NCBI GenBank assembly: GCA_027398005.1 | Contig: DAHYUM010000006.1 | Location: 1-38,314, forward strand | Reading direction: 5' to 3' | Length of the DNA: 38,314 nucleotides | Origin: a bacterium | Lineage (GTDB): Bacteria; Bacteroidota; Ignavibacteria; Ignavibacteriales; Melioribacteraceae | Shown: positions 8,967 to 18,700 of the stretch, piece by piece | Position numbering within the stretch: position 1 is the first letter of the stretch | Layout of the letters: every line of letters begins with the position of its first letter | Program-made: the position numbers and the translations under genes | The notes under the pieces: generated by a model | The model's database searches: none | What the model saw: the letters and a program-made list of their open reading frames with translations, nothing else | What the model was told of the DNA's origin: nothing

Positions 8967-9482
8967 ATGAAAACCAGATTGCTCCTTTTCTTTGCCGTAA
9001 TCTTTTTAACCGCTCAGGCTTTCAGCGCGCAGACTAAAATGAAAACCATTGAGGAAAAAGAAGGGGGATTTTCATACAGCGTTCCTGCTTCATGGTCAAT
9101 CGGACAAATTGAAGGAATGCAGTTCCAGATTGCACGCGATAAACCGGTTAACGGCTTCGCTGCCAATATTAATGTACTGCAGGAAAAAAACAATTATAAA
9201 TTCGACGATTATGTTAAGCTTAATATTAAACAGCTTACCGAATATATGAGCGACTATAAAGAACTGGATACCGATAATTTTACCACATCAGCGGGATTAA
9301 AAGGGAAACGACATATCTGTTCCGATAAGCAGGTGGGCAAAAACCTTATTCAGGTGTTTTATTTTCTTGAGGGGAAGGATAAAACAAAGACAATAGTAAC
9401 CGGCTCGTGCCTGGCAGAAACAAGGGATAAGTATGTTCCCCTTTTCGATGAAATCGCTAAATCGTTCAAGGTTATTAAGTAA
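8967..9482 (+). CDS. Small exported PsbP/DcrB-like (DUF1795-type) protein
   Basis: 171 aa from ATG 8967. The track's longer 8805 start runs back through the oadB end and its terminator, whereas 8967 has an AAGGAT ribosome binding site and begins a clean signal peptide (MKTRLLLFFAVIF...AFSAQ). The mature part opens with GGFSYSVPASW and closes with the FKVIK-type strand seen in PsbP/DcrB-fold proteins. These are small periplasmic or lipoprotein-like domains of poorly defined function. There is no lipobox cysteine, so it is probably soluble in the periplasm or secreted. It stands alone between two hairpins. The fold call is moderate and the function is unknown. Confidence 0.75.
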   Translation: MKTRLLLFFAVIFLTAQAFSAQTKMKTIEEKEGGFSYSVPASWSIGQIEGMQFQIARDKPVNGFAANINVLQEKNNYKFDDYVKLNIKQLTEYMSDYKELDTDNFTTSAGLKGKRHICSDKQVGKNLIQVFYFLEGKDKTKTIVTGSCLAETRDKYVPLFDEIAKSFKVIK

Positions 9483-9507
9483 ATTCCACAGCTATAAATG
9501 AATTTTC

Positions 9508-9532
9508 ACAGCAGGGGCATTGCCCCTGCTGT
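9508..9532 (+). terminator. Perfect hairpin after the PsbP-like gene
   Basis: ACAGCAGGGGCA / TGCCCCTGCTGT form a 12-bp perfect palindrome around one T, 26 nt after the stop. The following ATATTTAA has few Ts, so termination efficiency is uncertain. Confidence 0.65.
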
Positions 9533-10087
9533 ATATTTAATCAATTCATCCCAAATGTACTGCAGATTTATAAAGTAATATTAGTTTCCTCCATTTAAAA
9601 TCACAGATACTATTAAATTTTTTGCAATGTTATAATATTGCAATGCTGTTTCCATTAAAAAATTTCTTAATACCCCCCCCCCTTTAATCCCCCCTCCTTA
9701 GCAAGGAGGGGGGCAGGGGGGGTGGTCTAAGGGGGAATTATCGTTCCTGGCACATCCGCTGCTTACTGCACTTACCTGTTGGTTTACCGTACCGTTTGTT
9801 TGCATTTTCCTGTCCTAAAACAGTACAAAGATTAATAAACATTAATAAGTATGTTCAATATTTTGGACTTATTAAGAGGACTCACTTCTCTAATTATAAT
9901 TAATTATTCCTTCGCTTAGTTTCTAATAAACCCTCATATTTCCTGTTTTGTCTAACATCAGCATTAATAATTGAGAATCTTTAATTGGTTCTTATTATCT
10001 CATTAATTACAATTAATAAAAGATGGAAACAATTCCCTCTTTTAATTGTTATTTTTCAAACTTAGTTATTGAAAAAACAGGTATAAA
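9533..10087. other. Non-coding region upstream of the RND efflux operon
   Basis: About 555 nt without a gene; it contains the poly-C/poly-G element described separately. Closer to the operon are two inverted repeats: TTAATAAGT...ACTTATTAA (9842-9850 / 9867-9875, 16-nt spacer) and ATTAATT-AC-AATTAAT (10002-10017). Either could be an operator, but the region is very AT-rich, so chance palindromes are likely. No regulator gene is adjacent. Confidence 0.5.
9673..9735. repeat. Poly-C/poly-G nested palindromic intergenic element
   Basis: Ten consecutive Cs (9673-9682) are followed by a perfect 11-bp stem CCCCCCTCCTT / AAGGAGGGGGG with loop AGC (9689-9713), then G7 and G5 runs (9716-9722, 9731-9735). 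The flanking CCCTTTA and CTAAGGG are near-complementary, giving a nested palindrome. Composition is sharply unlike the AT-rich surroundings. It looks like a dispersed REP-like intergenic repeat. Several G-runs could also form a quadruplex. Only one copy is present in this window. Confidence 0.7.
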
Positions 10088-11194
10088 ATGCACTTAACAA
10101 AAAAATCGTATCTATTCATCGGAAGTATAATTCTGATACTTGGCTTAATAATAGTTATTAAACTGGCATCCTCAAACACTTCCAAGATGCCCCCGCCGAA
10201 ACCTCTTGTAGTTTTGGGCAAATTATCCGTTCAGGAAATTCAAAAAGGAGAAACACTAACCGGCGATATAGTCCCGCTTCAGCAGGCTAATATCTATCCT
10301 AAAGTGAGCGGCAATATCGAAAAAATATTTGTGGATATAGGCGACCGCGTTGCGGCTAATCAGGTTATCGCGCTTATCGATACTACAATTTATTCCCAGA
10401 ACGCAAAACTGGCAAAGGCAAACCTTATGCAGGCGCAGGCTAATCTGCAGAACGCTAAATTAAACTGCGACAGGAACAGGAAACTTCTCGACCAGAAACT
10501 TGTTGCCCAGCAGGATTATGATAATTCCAAAGCCGCATTGGATGTTGCCTCGGCCCAGAAAGAAGCCGCACAGGCTACTTATAACAATGCGGTTACACAG
10601 CTCGGCTACTGCAAAATTACAGCTCCTTTCCAGGGCACTATAACAAAAAGATTTTTCGATCCCGGCTCTTATGTAGCTTCCTCCGCAGGCTCGCAAAGTT
10701 CCGTGCTCTTTACAATACAGAGCGTTGACCATCTTAAAACAACCGTTAACGTACCCGAAAGAACCGTCCCCTTCATTGCCGGCATTAAGGATGTTATTGT
10801 TACAGCCGACGCACTCCCCGGTAAAGTATTTAAAGGAAGGGTAAGCCGTTCAAGCCAGTCTATTGATATGGCTACCAGAACTATGCCCGTTGAAATTGCA
10901 ATTGAGAACCCCGGCTCGGTTCTAAAACCGGGTATGTTCGCTACAGTTCAGCTTATAATAGATAAAAAAGCCGATTCGGATGTGATTCCTACCGAAGTGG
11001 CCCTTAGCGACGACCGGGGGGATTATGTATTTACCGTTAACCCCGATTCTACCGTGGCAAAAAGATATGTTAAACTCGGCATCAGATTAGATAAAATTAC
11101 CGAAGTTGTTTCGGGACTCACCACCGGCGATAATATCGTTTTCGTTGGACAAACATTAATTAAAGATAAAATGAAAGTTAAAATAGCGAAATAA
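10088..11194 (+). CDS. RND efflux periplasmic adaptor (membrane fusion protein, HlyD/AcrA family)
   Basis: 368 aa. A single N-terminal membrane anchor (residues ~7-27) has no lipobox. It is followed by a barrel-sandwich (lipoyl-like) half (ANIYPKVSGNIEKIFVDIGDRV), an alpha-hairpin of Ala/Gln-rich heptads (~100-165), the second lipoyl half (APFQGTITKRFFDPGSYV), a beta-barrel and a membrane-proximal domain. It bridges the inner-membrane pump and the outer-membrane channel. The permease starts 3 nt after the stop and the TolC-like gene overlaps the permease, so all three are one operon. The ribosome binding site is weak (ACAGG). Substrate is not predictable. Confidence 0.95.
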   Translation: MHLTKKSYLFIGSIILILGLIIVIKLASSNTSKMPPPKPLVVLGKLSVQEIQKGETLTGDIVPLQQANIYPKVSGNIEKIFVDIGDRVAANQVIALIDTTIYSQNAKLAKANLMQAQANLQNAKLNCDRNRKLLDQKLVAQQDYDNSKAALDVASAQKEAAQATYNNAVTQLGYCKITAPFQGTITKRFFDPGSYVASSAGSQSSVLFTIQSVDHLKTTVNVPERTVPFIAGIKDVIVTADALPGKVFKGRVSRSSQSIDMATRTMPVEIAIENPGSVLKPGMFATVQLIIDKKADSDVIPTEVALSDDRGDYVFTVNPDSTVAKRYVKLGIRLDKITEVVSGLTTGDNIVFVGQTLIKDKMKVKIAK

Positions 11195-11197
11195 ATT

Positions 11198-14100
11198 ATG
11201 TGGCTAACCAGACTCGCTCTTAAATATCCCATTACAACATTAATGATGGCAATTGCGGTTTTTGTATTGGGATTCGTATCGTTCGTACAATTGCCTATAG
11301 ATATGCTTCCCAACATCCAAATTCCCGTTGTTAGCGTTATTACTTATAACAGCGGCGCCGGCCCTACGGATATGGAACAAACCGTTACTGTGCCTATTGA
11401 ACGCGCCGTAAGTTCTACCAACAACGTAAGCTACGTCCAGTCAACTACACGCGAAGGCATTTCATCGCTGCGCGTTTATTTTAACTGGGATGCCAGCACC
11501 GATGTGGGGCTTATAGACGTAATTCAAAAAGTTAACAGGGTGCTTAACCTGCTCCCCGCTTCCGCTTCTCAGCCCCTCGTGCTCAGGTTCGATATTACCA
11601 ATATTCCGGTCTGTACCGTTGCGCTTAACGGCGACCTTGACCAGCGAGCTTTATACGACCTTGCGTACAATGTAATTGAACCCCAGCTTGAACATATACC
11701 GGGTGTGGCGTACGCTCAGGTTGCCGGCGGCAAGATTAGGGAAATTCATATTAAAGTTGACCGCAACAGGCTCGACGCGCTCGGCCTCTCGCTTCAGCAG
11801 GTTACACAGGCTGTTGCCAATTCCAATCTTATAGTTCCTTCGGGGGACCTTAAATCGGGCGTGTTCGATTACTCGCTAAAAACCGAAAGCCAGTTTAATG
11901 TCGTTGCACCCATGGGAGATATTGTAATTAAAAACCAGAACGGCGTGCCGGTTAGAATAAGGGATGTTGCCTATGTTGAAGATTCGTATCAGGAACAGAC
12001 CGAAATTATCCGCAATAACGGCAAGGAAGGGGTTGTAATCCGCGTTCAGAAAACTTCGGGCGCCAATACCGTTCAGGTTGTTAACGCAATTGTTAAAGCA
12101 CTTACACAATTAAGGGATGTGCCCCCTTCGGTTAAGGCTTCGCTGGGCACAGACCAGAGCCTTTATATTAAACAATCTATAAGCGGACTAATGCAGGAAG
12201 CAATCCTCGGCGCGCTTCTGGCTACGCTTGTTATTCTCATATTCCTGCGTAATTCAAAAAGCGCAATAATTATCTTCCTCGCAATTCCTCTTTCAATTTT
12301 TGTAACCTTTATCTTCTTCCGTTTCAGCGATACAACGCTGAACATTATGACTTTCGGAGGGCTGGCGCTTGGAATTGGGCGGCTGGTGGATGACTCGATA
12401 GTTGAGCTCGAAGCAATTTCGCGCCATTACGGCAGTATGAAAACTGACGGCAAACCTAAAATGCTTGCCACACTCGATGCCGCCGGCGAAGTTGCCGCTC
12501 CTATTTTTATATCCACCTTAACAACGGTAATAGTTTTCCTTCCGGTTGTTTTCCTTTCGGGTATTGCAAAGCTCCTTTTCCTCCCTCTGGTTATAACCAT
12601 TACCGTGGCGCTCTTCGCGTCATTCTTCGTTTCGCGTACCGTTACTCCCCTGCTCTGCTATAATTACCTTGTCGCAGAACGCGAGGCGGACCCCGATTCG
12701 AAAAAATTCTCGCACCGGGTTCAGATTTATTTTAAAAACCTTCTGGATAAAGTTGATAATACATACCAGAACATTCTTACTCTGGCATTAAAACATAAAC
12801 GCGTTGTAATCTTCAGCGTGCTTGGCATCGCGGTTGTTTCTTTCATTCTTTTCAAGTTCATTGGCACTGAATTTTTCCCCGATACCGATGAAAGCCAGTT
12901 TACGGTTACTGCAAAACTGCCCGTCGGCACACGCATTGAAGAAACCGAAAAACTTGTAGAGAAAATTGAAGGCATAATTAAAAACAACGTCCCCGAAGCC
13001 AAGACGGTCATTTCCGATATCGGCGTCCCTTCGGCTAAAGGGGGAAGCCCCTTCGGAGGCAACTCGGGGGGACACGCGGCTAGCATTTCCGTCTCGCTTA
13101 CCGACCCTGCCGAAAGGAACAGAACCGTGTTCGATATCGTTAAATCGCTCCGCCCTAAACTTTCTAACCTTCCGGGGGCGCAGGTGTTCATCAATACCGG
13201 GGGCTTCCTTAAATTCCTTCTCAACTTCGGCTCCTCGGCCCCTATAGATATTATTGTAAGCGGACAGGATTTTGATACCGCGAACAAACTTACACAGGAG
13301 ATATACGATATTGTTAAATCGACTCCGGGCGCTACCGATGTGCAGATTACACGCGAACTTAACCTGCCCGAATTGAGCATCTCAATCAACCGCGAAAAAG
13401 CGGGCTCGCTCGGCGTTAGCGTTTCGCAAATCTCTAATACCATTACCACCGCTATTTCCGGCACCGTCGCTTCGGTATTTACCGACCCCGCAACCGGAAA
13501 CCAGTATAATATCCTTGTTAGAATGGGGGAAGATTACCGCGATAAAATTGACGACATTAAAAACTTAAGCGTCGCCAATTCGCAGGGTCAGCTTATTAAA
13601 CTTTCGAACCTTATTAATGTAAGCATAGTCAAAGCCCCAATACAAATAGACAGGAAATACCAGGAAAGGATTGTTGAGGTTACGGCAAACAATACGGGAC
13701 GCGACCTCGGAAGCATTTCCAAGGAAATTAACGAGAAGATGGCCGGCGTGCATATTCCATCCGGATTTAATGTGCAGGTTAGCGGCAACGTTGAACAGCA
13801 GCAGAAAACTTTCGGCGATCTGGCTCTGGCGCTTGGGCTCGCCATCATCCTCGTATATATGGTTATGGCTTCGCAGTTCCAGTCACTTATCGATCCTTTC
13901 ATTATTATGTTCACCGTTCCATTGGGTATGATTGGAGTTGTCTGGGCACTCTTCCTTACCGATACCACATTATCGGTTACTTCTTTCGAAGGGGTAATTG
14001 TTATGATAGGCATTGTGGTTTCCAACGGCATTCTTCTAGTGGATTATACCAATAAGCTCCGCAAGGCGGGCATGAGCCTGCACGATGCCGTTATTAGAGG

Positions 14101-14341
14101 GGGAAGAACAAGGTTAAGGCCTATTCTTATGACCACACTCGCTACTGTGCTGGGGCTTATTCCCCTTGCAATGGGTATGGGGGGAGAAAAATCGCAGGCC
14201 CCTCTGGCTATTGCGGTTATTGGCGGACTTACAGTTTCTACTGTACTTACACTTCTCTTCGTGCCTACTCTTTATACCATCTTCGAAGAAAGATTCAGCA
14301 AAAGAAAAAATAAATTTCAGGATGAAATTGAAAATGCGTAA
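11198..14341 (+). CDS. RND efflux permease (AcrB/HAE family)
   Basis: 1047 aa, normal for the family, with the standard layout: TM1, periplasmic porter/docking domains, TM2-6, a large central cytoplasmic loop at ~490-540, TM7, a second porter half and TM8-12. The proton-relay aspartates of TM4 are present (LVDDS, D398-D399, equivalent to AcrB D407/D408). In TM10 the position of AcrB K940 is serine (VSNGILLVDY, S942), as in some non-enterobacterial RND pumps. It exports drugs, dyes, bile-like amphiphiles or lipids by proton antiport in complex with the adjacent adaptor and outer-membrane protein. It overlaps the downstream gene by 8 nt if that gene starts at 14334. There is no CzcA-like metal signature that I can identify. 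Confidence 0.95.
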   Translation: MWLTRLALKYPITTLMMAIAVFVLGFVSFVQLPIDMLPNIQIPVVSVITYNSGAGPTDMEQTVTVPIERAVSSTNNVSYVQSTTREGISSLRVYFNWDASTDVGLIDVIQKVNRVLNLLPASASQPLVLRFDITNIPVCTVALNGDLDQRALYDLAYNVIEPQLEHIPGVAYAQVAGGKIREIHIKVDRNRLDALGLSLQQVTQAVANSNLIVPSGDLKSGVFDYSLKTESQFNVVAPMGDIVIKNQNGVPVRIRDVAYVEDSYQEQTEIIRNNGKEGVVIRVQKTSGANTVQVVNAIVKALTQLRDVPPSVKASLGTDQSLYIKQSISGLMQEAILGALLATLVILIFLRNSKSAIIIFLAIPLSIFVTFIFFRFSDTTLNIMTFGGLALGIGRLVDDSIVELEAISRHYGSMKTDGKPKMLATLDAAGEVAAPIFISTLTTVIVFLPVVFLSGIAKLLFLPLVITITVALFASFFVSRTVTPLLCYNYLVAEREADPDSKKFSHRVQIYFKNLLDKVDNTYQNILTLALKHKRVVIFSVLGIAVVSFILFKFIGTEFFPDTDESQFTVTAKLPVGTRIEETEKLVEKIEGIIKNNVPEAKTVISDIGVPSAKGGSPFGGNSGGHAASISVSLTDPAERNRTVFDIVKSLRPKLSNLPGAQVFINTGGFLKFLLNFGSSAPIDIIVSGQDFDTANKLTQEIYDIVKSTPGATDVQITRELNLPELSISINREKAGSLGVSVSQISNTITTAISGTVASVFTDPATGNQYNILVRMGEDYRDKIDDIKNLSVANSQGQLIKLSNLINVSIVKAPIQIDRKYQERIVEVTANNTGRDLGSISKEINEKMAGVHIPSGFNVQVSGNVEQQQKTFGDLALALGLAIILVYMVMASQFQSLIDPFIIMFTVPLGMIGVVWALFLTDTTLSVTSFEGVIVMIGIVVSNGILLVDYTNKLRKAGMSLHDAVIRGGRTRLRPILMTTLATVLGLIPLAMGMGGEKSQAPLAIAVIGGLTVSTVLTLLFVPTLYTIFEERFSKRKNKFQDEIENA

Positions 14342-15608
14342 ATATATTATATCATTCACTTTACTGCTTGCACTTGCGGGGGTATCGTTCGCGCAGACCG
14401 ATACCCTTACGGTTGATAAATGCATTGATATTGCCTTAAAGAACAATCCCATGATTAAAATTGCCGAAAGCAATTACGACGCTTCCGCTGCCAACCTTAC
14501 CGGAACACGCTCTACACTGCTTCCGCAAGTGGCCTTTAATACCAGCTGGAACCGCAACGGGGGCAGTTTCTTTGTAGGGCCCACGGCCAGGGAAGCTACT
14601 TACGAAAATTATTCATACGGTTTCCAGCTTCAACAGATGCTGTTCGATTTCGGCAAATCCTATTCACGCCTTTCGGCTACAAGCGACCTTAAAGACGCTT
14701 CCATGCAGGACCTAATCTCTTCCAGGCAGAACCTAATACTTAATACATACATTGCCTATTTCAATTACCTGCAGGCGGTCAGAATTAAGGGGGTAAGCAT
14801 AGAATCGCTAAGGCAGGCGCAGGAACACCTTAAACAGGCGCAGAGCTTTTACGATGTAGGCAAAAAACCGCAGTTCGACGTGCTTAAGGCTAAAACCGAC
14901 GAGGCCAACGCGCGCGTTACACTTATCAATTCAGAGAATAACCTTACGGTAAGCCGCCTACAGCTGGAGAACGTTCTTAACGTTAAGCTTCAGCCCGGCT
15001 TTATTCTTAAGGATAACCTCGAGATTACAAAAGATACCGTAAGCCTTCAAAGCGCTCTTGATGAAGCCAGGAATAACAGACCCGAATTTATTGGCGCTAA
15101 ACTTAGAATGGACGCCAATAAATCGTTCCTTACTTCGGCATGGACCGCCAACCTGCCTACTATAAGCTTAACAGGCGGATATAACTGGAGAACTTTTTCG
15201 CTTAAGCAGAATTTCCTTAATTCGTGGAACCTCGGGGTTACCTTATCGCTTCCGGTTTTTCAGGGCTTCTCTCTGCAGGCGGGCATAGACCTTGCGCGCG
15301 CTAATTATAAAAATGCCGAGGCTACTCTGGATAATATAACACAAACTATCAACCTCGATATTCAACAGCAGTATGCAAATGTTCAGCTTGCGCTTGCTAA
15401 AATTGACGCCACACGCTCACTGCTTGAACAGGCTAAGGAAACTTTAAGGCTGGCTGAAGCAAGGTATAAAGAGGAAGTAGGCAGTCCTATTGAAATTACC
15501 GACGGCAGGATTACAATGCTTAACGCGCAGATTTCTTTTGTGCAGGCCTTGTACGATTATCAGGTGGCTAATGTGCGCTTGCAAAAGGCTATGGGCACGC
15601 TTAAATAA
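14334..15608 (+). CDS. TolC-family outer membrane efflux protein
   Basis: 424 aa from ATG 14334 (MRKYIISFTLLLALAGVSFAQ). An in-frame ATG at 14322 is the alternative; the track start at 14166 lies deep inside the permease and has no signal peptide. AGGA sits 12 nt upstream of 14334. Two repeats of the outer-membrane efflux domain are visible: an N-terminal DTLTVDKCIDIALKNNP helix start and a second half after LDEARNNRPEFIGAK. Alternating alpha-helical segments are rich in Ala, Gln and Asn. The protein would trimerise into the channel that completes the tripartite pump. It overlaps the permease gene, implying translational coupling, and ends before a terminator. Confidence 0.94.
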   Translation: MRKYIISFTLLLALAGVSFAQTDTLTVDKCIDIALKNNPMIKIAESNYDASAANLTGTRSTLLPQVAFNTSWNRNGGSFFVGPTAREATYENYSYGFQLQQMLFDFGKSYSRLSATSDLKDASMQDLISSRQNLILNTYIAYFNYLQAVRIKGVSIESLRQAQEHLKQAQSFYDVGKKPQFDVLKAKTDEANARVTLINSENNLTVSRLQLENVLNVKLQPGFILKDNLEITKDTVSLQSALDEARNNRPEFIGAKLRMDANKSFLTSAWTANLPTISLTGGYNWRTFSLKQNFLNSWNLGVTLSLPVFQGFSLQAGIDLARANYKNAEATLDNITQTINLDIQQQYANVQLALAKIDATRSLLEQAKETLRLAEARYKEEVGSPIEITDGRITMLNAQISFVQALYDYQVANVRLQKAMGTLK

Positions 15609-15636
15609 AATGCTTTCTGCTTTCCAGTTTATTATT

Positions 15637-15662
15637 AAGCCCTCTTAGTGAGGGCTTTTTTA
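15637..15662 (+). terminator. Rho-independent terminator of the RND operon
   Basis: AAGCCCTC / GAGGGCTT 8-bp stem, loop TTAGT, then TTTTTTAT; 29 nt after the TolC-like stop codon. Confidence 0.93.
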
Positions 15663-15689
15663 TTGGGGATAAAAAATCGATTTAAAATA

Positions 15690-15716
15690 AAAAGAGGCGC
15701 CTGAAGCGCCTCTTTT
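15690..15716 (-). terminator. Terminator of the minus-strand glycosidase cluster
   Basis: AAAAGAGGCGC / GCGCCTCTTTT 11-bp stem with loop CTGAA. On the minus strand it is followed by TTTTATTTT, and it lies 14 nt beyond the GH38 stop. It can also serve the plus strand (TTTTAAT), so the convergent junction is doubly insulated. Confidence 0.9.
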
Positions 15717-15729
15717 AATAGCGGTTTAT

Positions 15730-18700
15730 TTATTTAACCACAATTTCATCTGCGGCAATAACGGCGTTTGTGCCGGCGTTGCGGTGCCAAGCGGGCAAAG
15801 TGCCCGTATTAACCGCAAACACCCTTATATAGCGCGCCTGTTTGTTAACGGTAAGGTTAAAATGCTTAACCCCCGCCGTTTCATCCTGTTTTATTTCATT
15901 CTTCTGTTCGGCGGCATTGGTAAAGTTTTTATTATCGTCCGAAACCATTACCTGCACCGAAACGGGGGGAAGTATTCTTCTCCCCTGGTTAATAAGAAAG
16001 TCAACGTCAACCTTTGCAACGTTCCTTATTTGCCCAAGGTCAAGCGCAACATCCATATTATCCTTGTTAAAGCTCTGCCACCCCCTGTTCCCCCTTTCGG
16101 GCGAGGCTTTAACCATATCTATAAGCATATTTTCCCAATCGCCCCATCTCTGCGCGGGCATTGTATTATAGCTTATAGAAACAACGGGCAGCGATTTGCT
16201 GTAAAGCCCTGTTCCAACGGCACTTAAAATCTTACCCTCTTCAAGCGCAACAGCATTAATCATACAGCTTTCATTAATTGTAAAAGGCCCGGTATAAAGT
16301 TTGGAGGAGGTGGTAGGGGTAGAGCCGTTGGTAGTATAATAAATTATGGCGTTCAGGCCGGCGCTTATTACAACCGTTTCGGGGGTATTGCCAATATATG
16401 CCTTCTGTGGAACAACAATAGGCTGTGCGCTTGCCTCAAAGCGGGTAAAGTTGATATTGTTTCTAACAATATCATCCGAAAGGTTCTGCGCCGGAACTGT
16501 ATTGTCGTTATCGTTCAATGCGGCGGTAAGGGCAAAAATCCTTATTCTGCCGTTATCGGGGAGTGTAATTTCCGTCGCGTTTTCCGGAAGGTCAATTTTA
16601 TACTTGAACATATAGCCGTAAATATAAGGCTCGTTTTCGCCATCCCTAAAATGGCGGTGAGTTGTAAAGTATCCTATATCATCCTTCTTAAGGTATCCGG
16701 GGGTAAGGCCTGTATAAACCACATCGGGCCTGTCGAAGTTGGTTTCTTCGGGTGTGGCGTTTTTCCAGTTGCGGCGGTCCCACTGCCCAATAAAGCCCGA
16801 CCAGTATTGAACGGGGATGCTGATTTCCTTTCCGTTAACCTTAAAAGTGGCGTTGTTAAGTCTGTCGGATGAAGCGGCAAGAATATAAAGCTTATTATAT
16901 CCGGCTGGTATTTTAATTGTCTGCCCTGCGCATGCAACGGCGTTGTTCATTCCGTCTGCCTTGGGGCCCAATTTAAACTGAACGTCGTCTGCGGTAATAA
17001 CATCAGGCAGAAGTTCGGCCGGGTAAGTTTTTCCGTTTTCCCCCATATCGCCGTCCGCTTTATGCGCGTCGTAGCTTATAACGTCGGCGTTATAAGGCAG
17101 TTCAACAAAAGCGTTCTTAACCGGCGCAAGTTTCACATCCGATGGATTAAGTGTAAGAGAAAAAGTCTTAAGCCTGTAGGGCTCGGCGTCAAATTCAAGT
17201 TTTCCGCCCCTTACATTAGCGGTTCCCAAATCGAGTTCCTGGCCGTTAACTTCCTTTGCCGATGCAATTTCGCCGGCGAAGGAAACTTTAACGCCGTTAA
17301 CCTGTTTTCCCGTGGTTTCAACAAAGCGGGCAATAATGTTATCGCCGTTTTCGGCTTTCTTTAAAGCGGTTAAAACAACATCGTTATTATTAATTTTAAC
17401 GAACGAGAATTCCCTGCCGAGCTTTCCATCGTGCTTAGCCGCCTGGAACGCTACAAGAGGCTGGTTAACCCTTAAAGCCTGCGCGTTCGAATTCCCTTTA
17501 CGCCAGTCCCCTTTATGTCCGTATAATGCGTAAAGCATTTCGTGATGCCCGAACTCCTGAACAGCCTGGTCGGAGTATCCTCCTCTTGTGCCCGGAGTGT
17601 AAAGGAGCGTTAAGCGCACGGTGCTGTCGTCCGGTTTATCCGAGCCGTACTTGCAGTCGTCAATAACCGAAACGCCGTAACTGCCGCTCTTATCGGTAAG
17701 GTCGAACCATTGATGTGCCGGCACTTCGAATTTAAGCGAATCGTTCGTGCCTCTTTCAATTGTGCCTACGCCAAGGTTATAAGTAGCGTTGTAATTCTTA
17801 ACCGTAAGGGGGAATGTGGCTTTTAATGATGTTTCCTTGGTAGCCCAGTCAATCTGCGTGTTGAATTCAACTCTATCGCAGGCACCGCCGGCATTAAGGC
17901 GCACCTGTTCAACAAATTTTGAATTGCGCGCTTCCCTTTCAACTTCAAGAGCAATACGCGCCGGACCGTTTTCAACAATTTTAATTTTAGCGGGACCTTC
18001 AACATATCCGGTTGGAGGGTTTTTCCTGTCGGCCCAGTCCATGTTCCATGCCGGATAATCCTGCGGCCTTTCATATTGGAACGCCAGTTTAACAGGAGCC
18101 GAAAGAAGTTCTTTTTTGGCCTGCTTATCGTAAATGCTTGTAATGTTGCCGTCGCTGCCAACCTTAACAAGATATTTTCCGTTTTCAAGAGAGGATTGTG
18201 TAATCTTCAATCCGGTTGACATTTTTGATGGTTTATCCGAAGGGCGGACGTCGAATGTAGTGTAGCTAACCGAAGGGGTCTTTGCAAGGAATACAACCGT
18301 TACCTTATTCCCCTCCGTTTTAACAATCTGCGAAGGCACTTCGTCGTTTTCGGCATTGTAAACTTTTACATATTCCGGAGCTTTATCGAACAGTACCGAT
18401 GCTTCAACGCAGTCTTCCCTTTCGAATGAAAGAGGGTTGAACACCACAACAGGCATTCCTTTAACTTCGGTATTCATTCCCCTAACAACCGCGCCCGATG
18501 CGTCCGCGAATATAGAGCCGAACTGGTTGGCGGCAATAAGCTCGTCGTTCCATGCAAAATCGTATGCGCGGGGGATGCTTGTGCCGGGCAGAATATCGTG
18601 GAACTGCGAACCGAGAACGAGGCGCCATGCTTCGTTCATCTTTGCGCGGTTATAATTTTCGCCCCCAAGCCATTCTCCCATAACCGAAGAGGCTTCGGCT

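Noticed and set aside
14166-14333. Longer start of the TolC-like ORF inside the permease gene
   Set aside because: The extra N-terminus is a frame shadow of the permease; the signal peptide begins at 14334 (or 14322).
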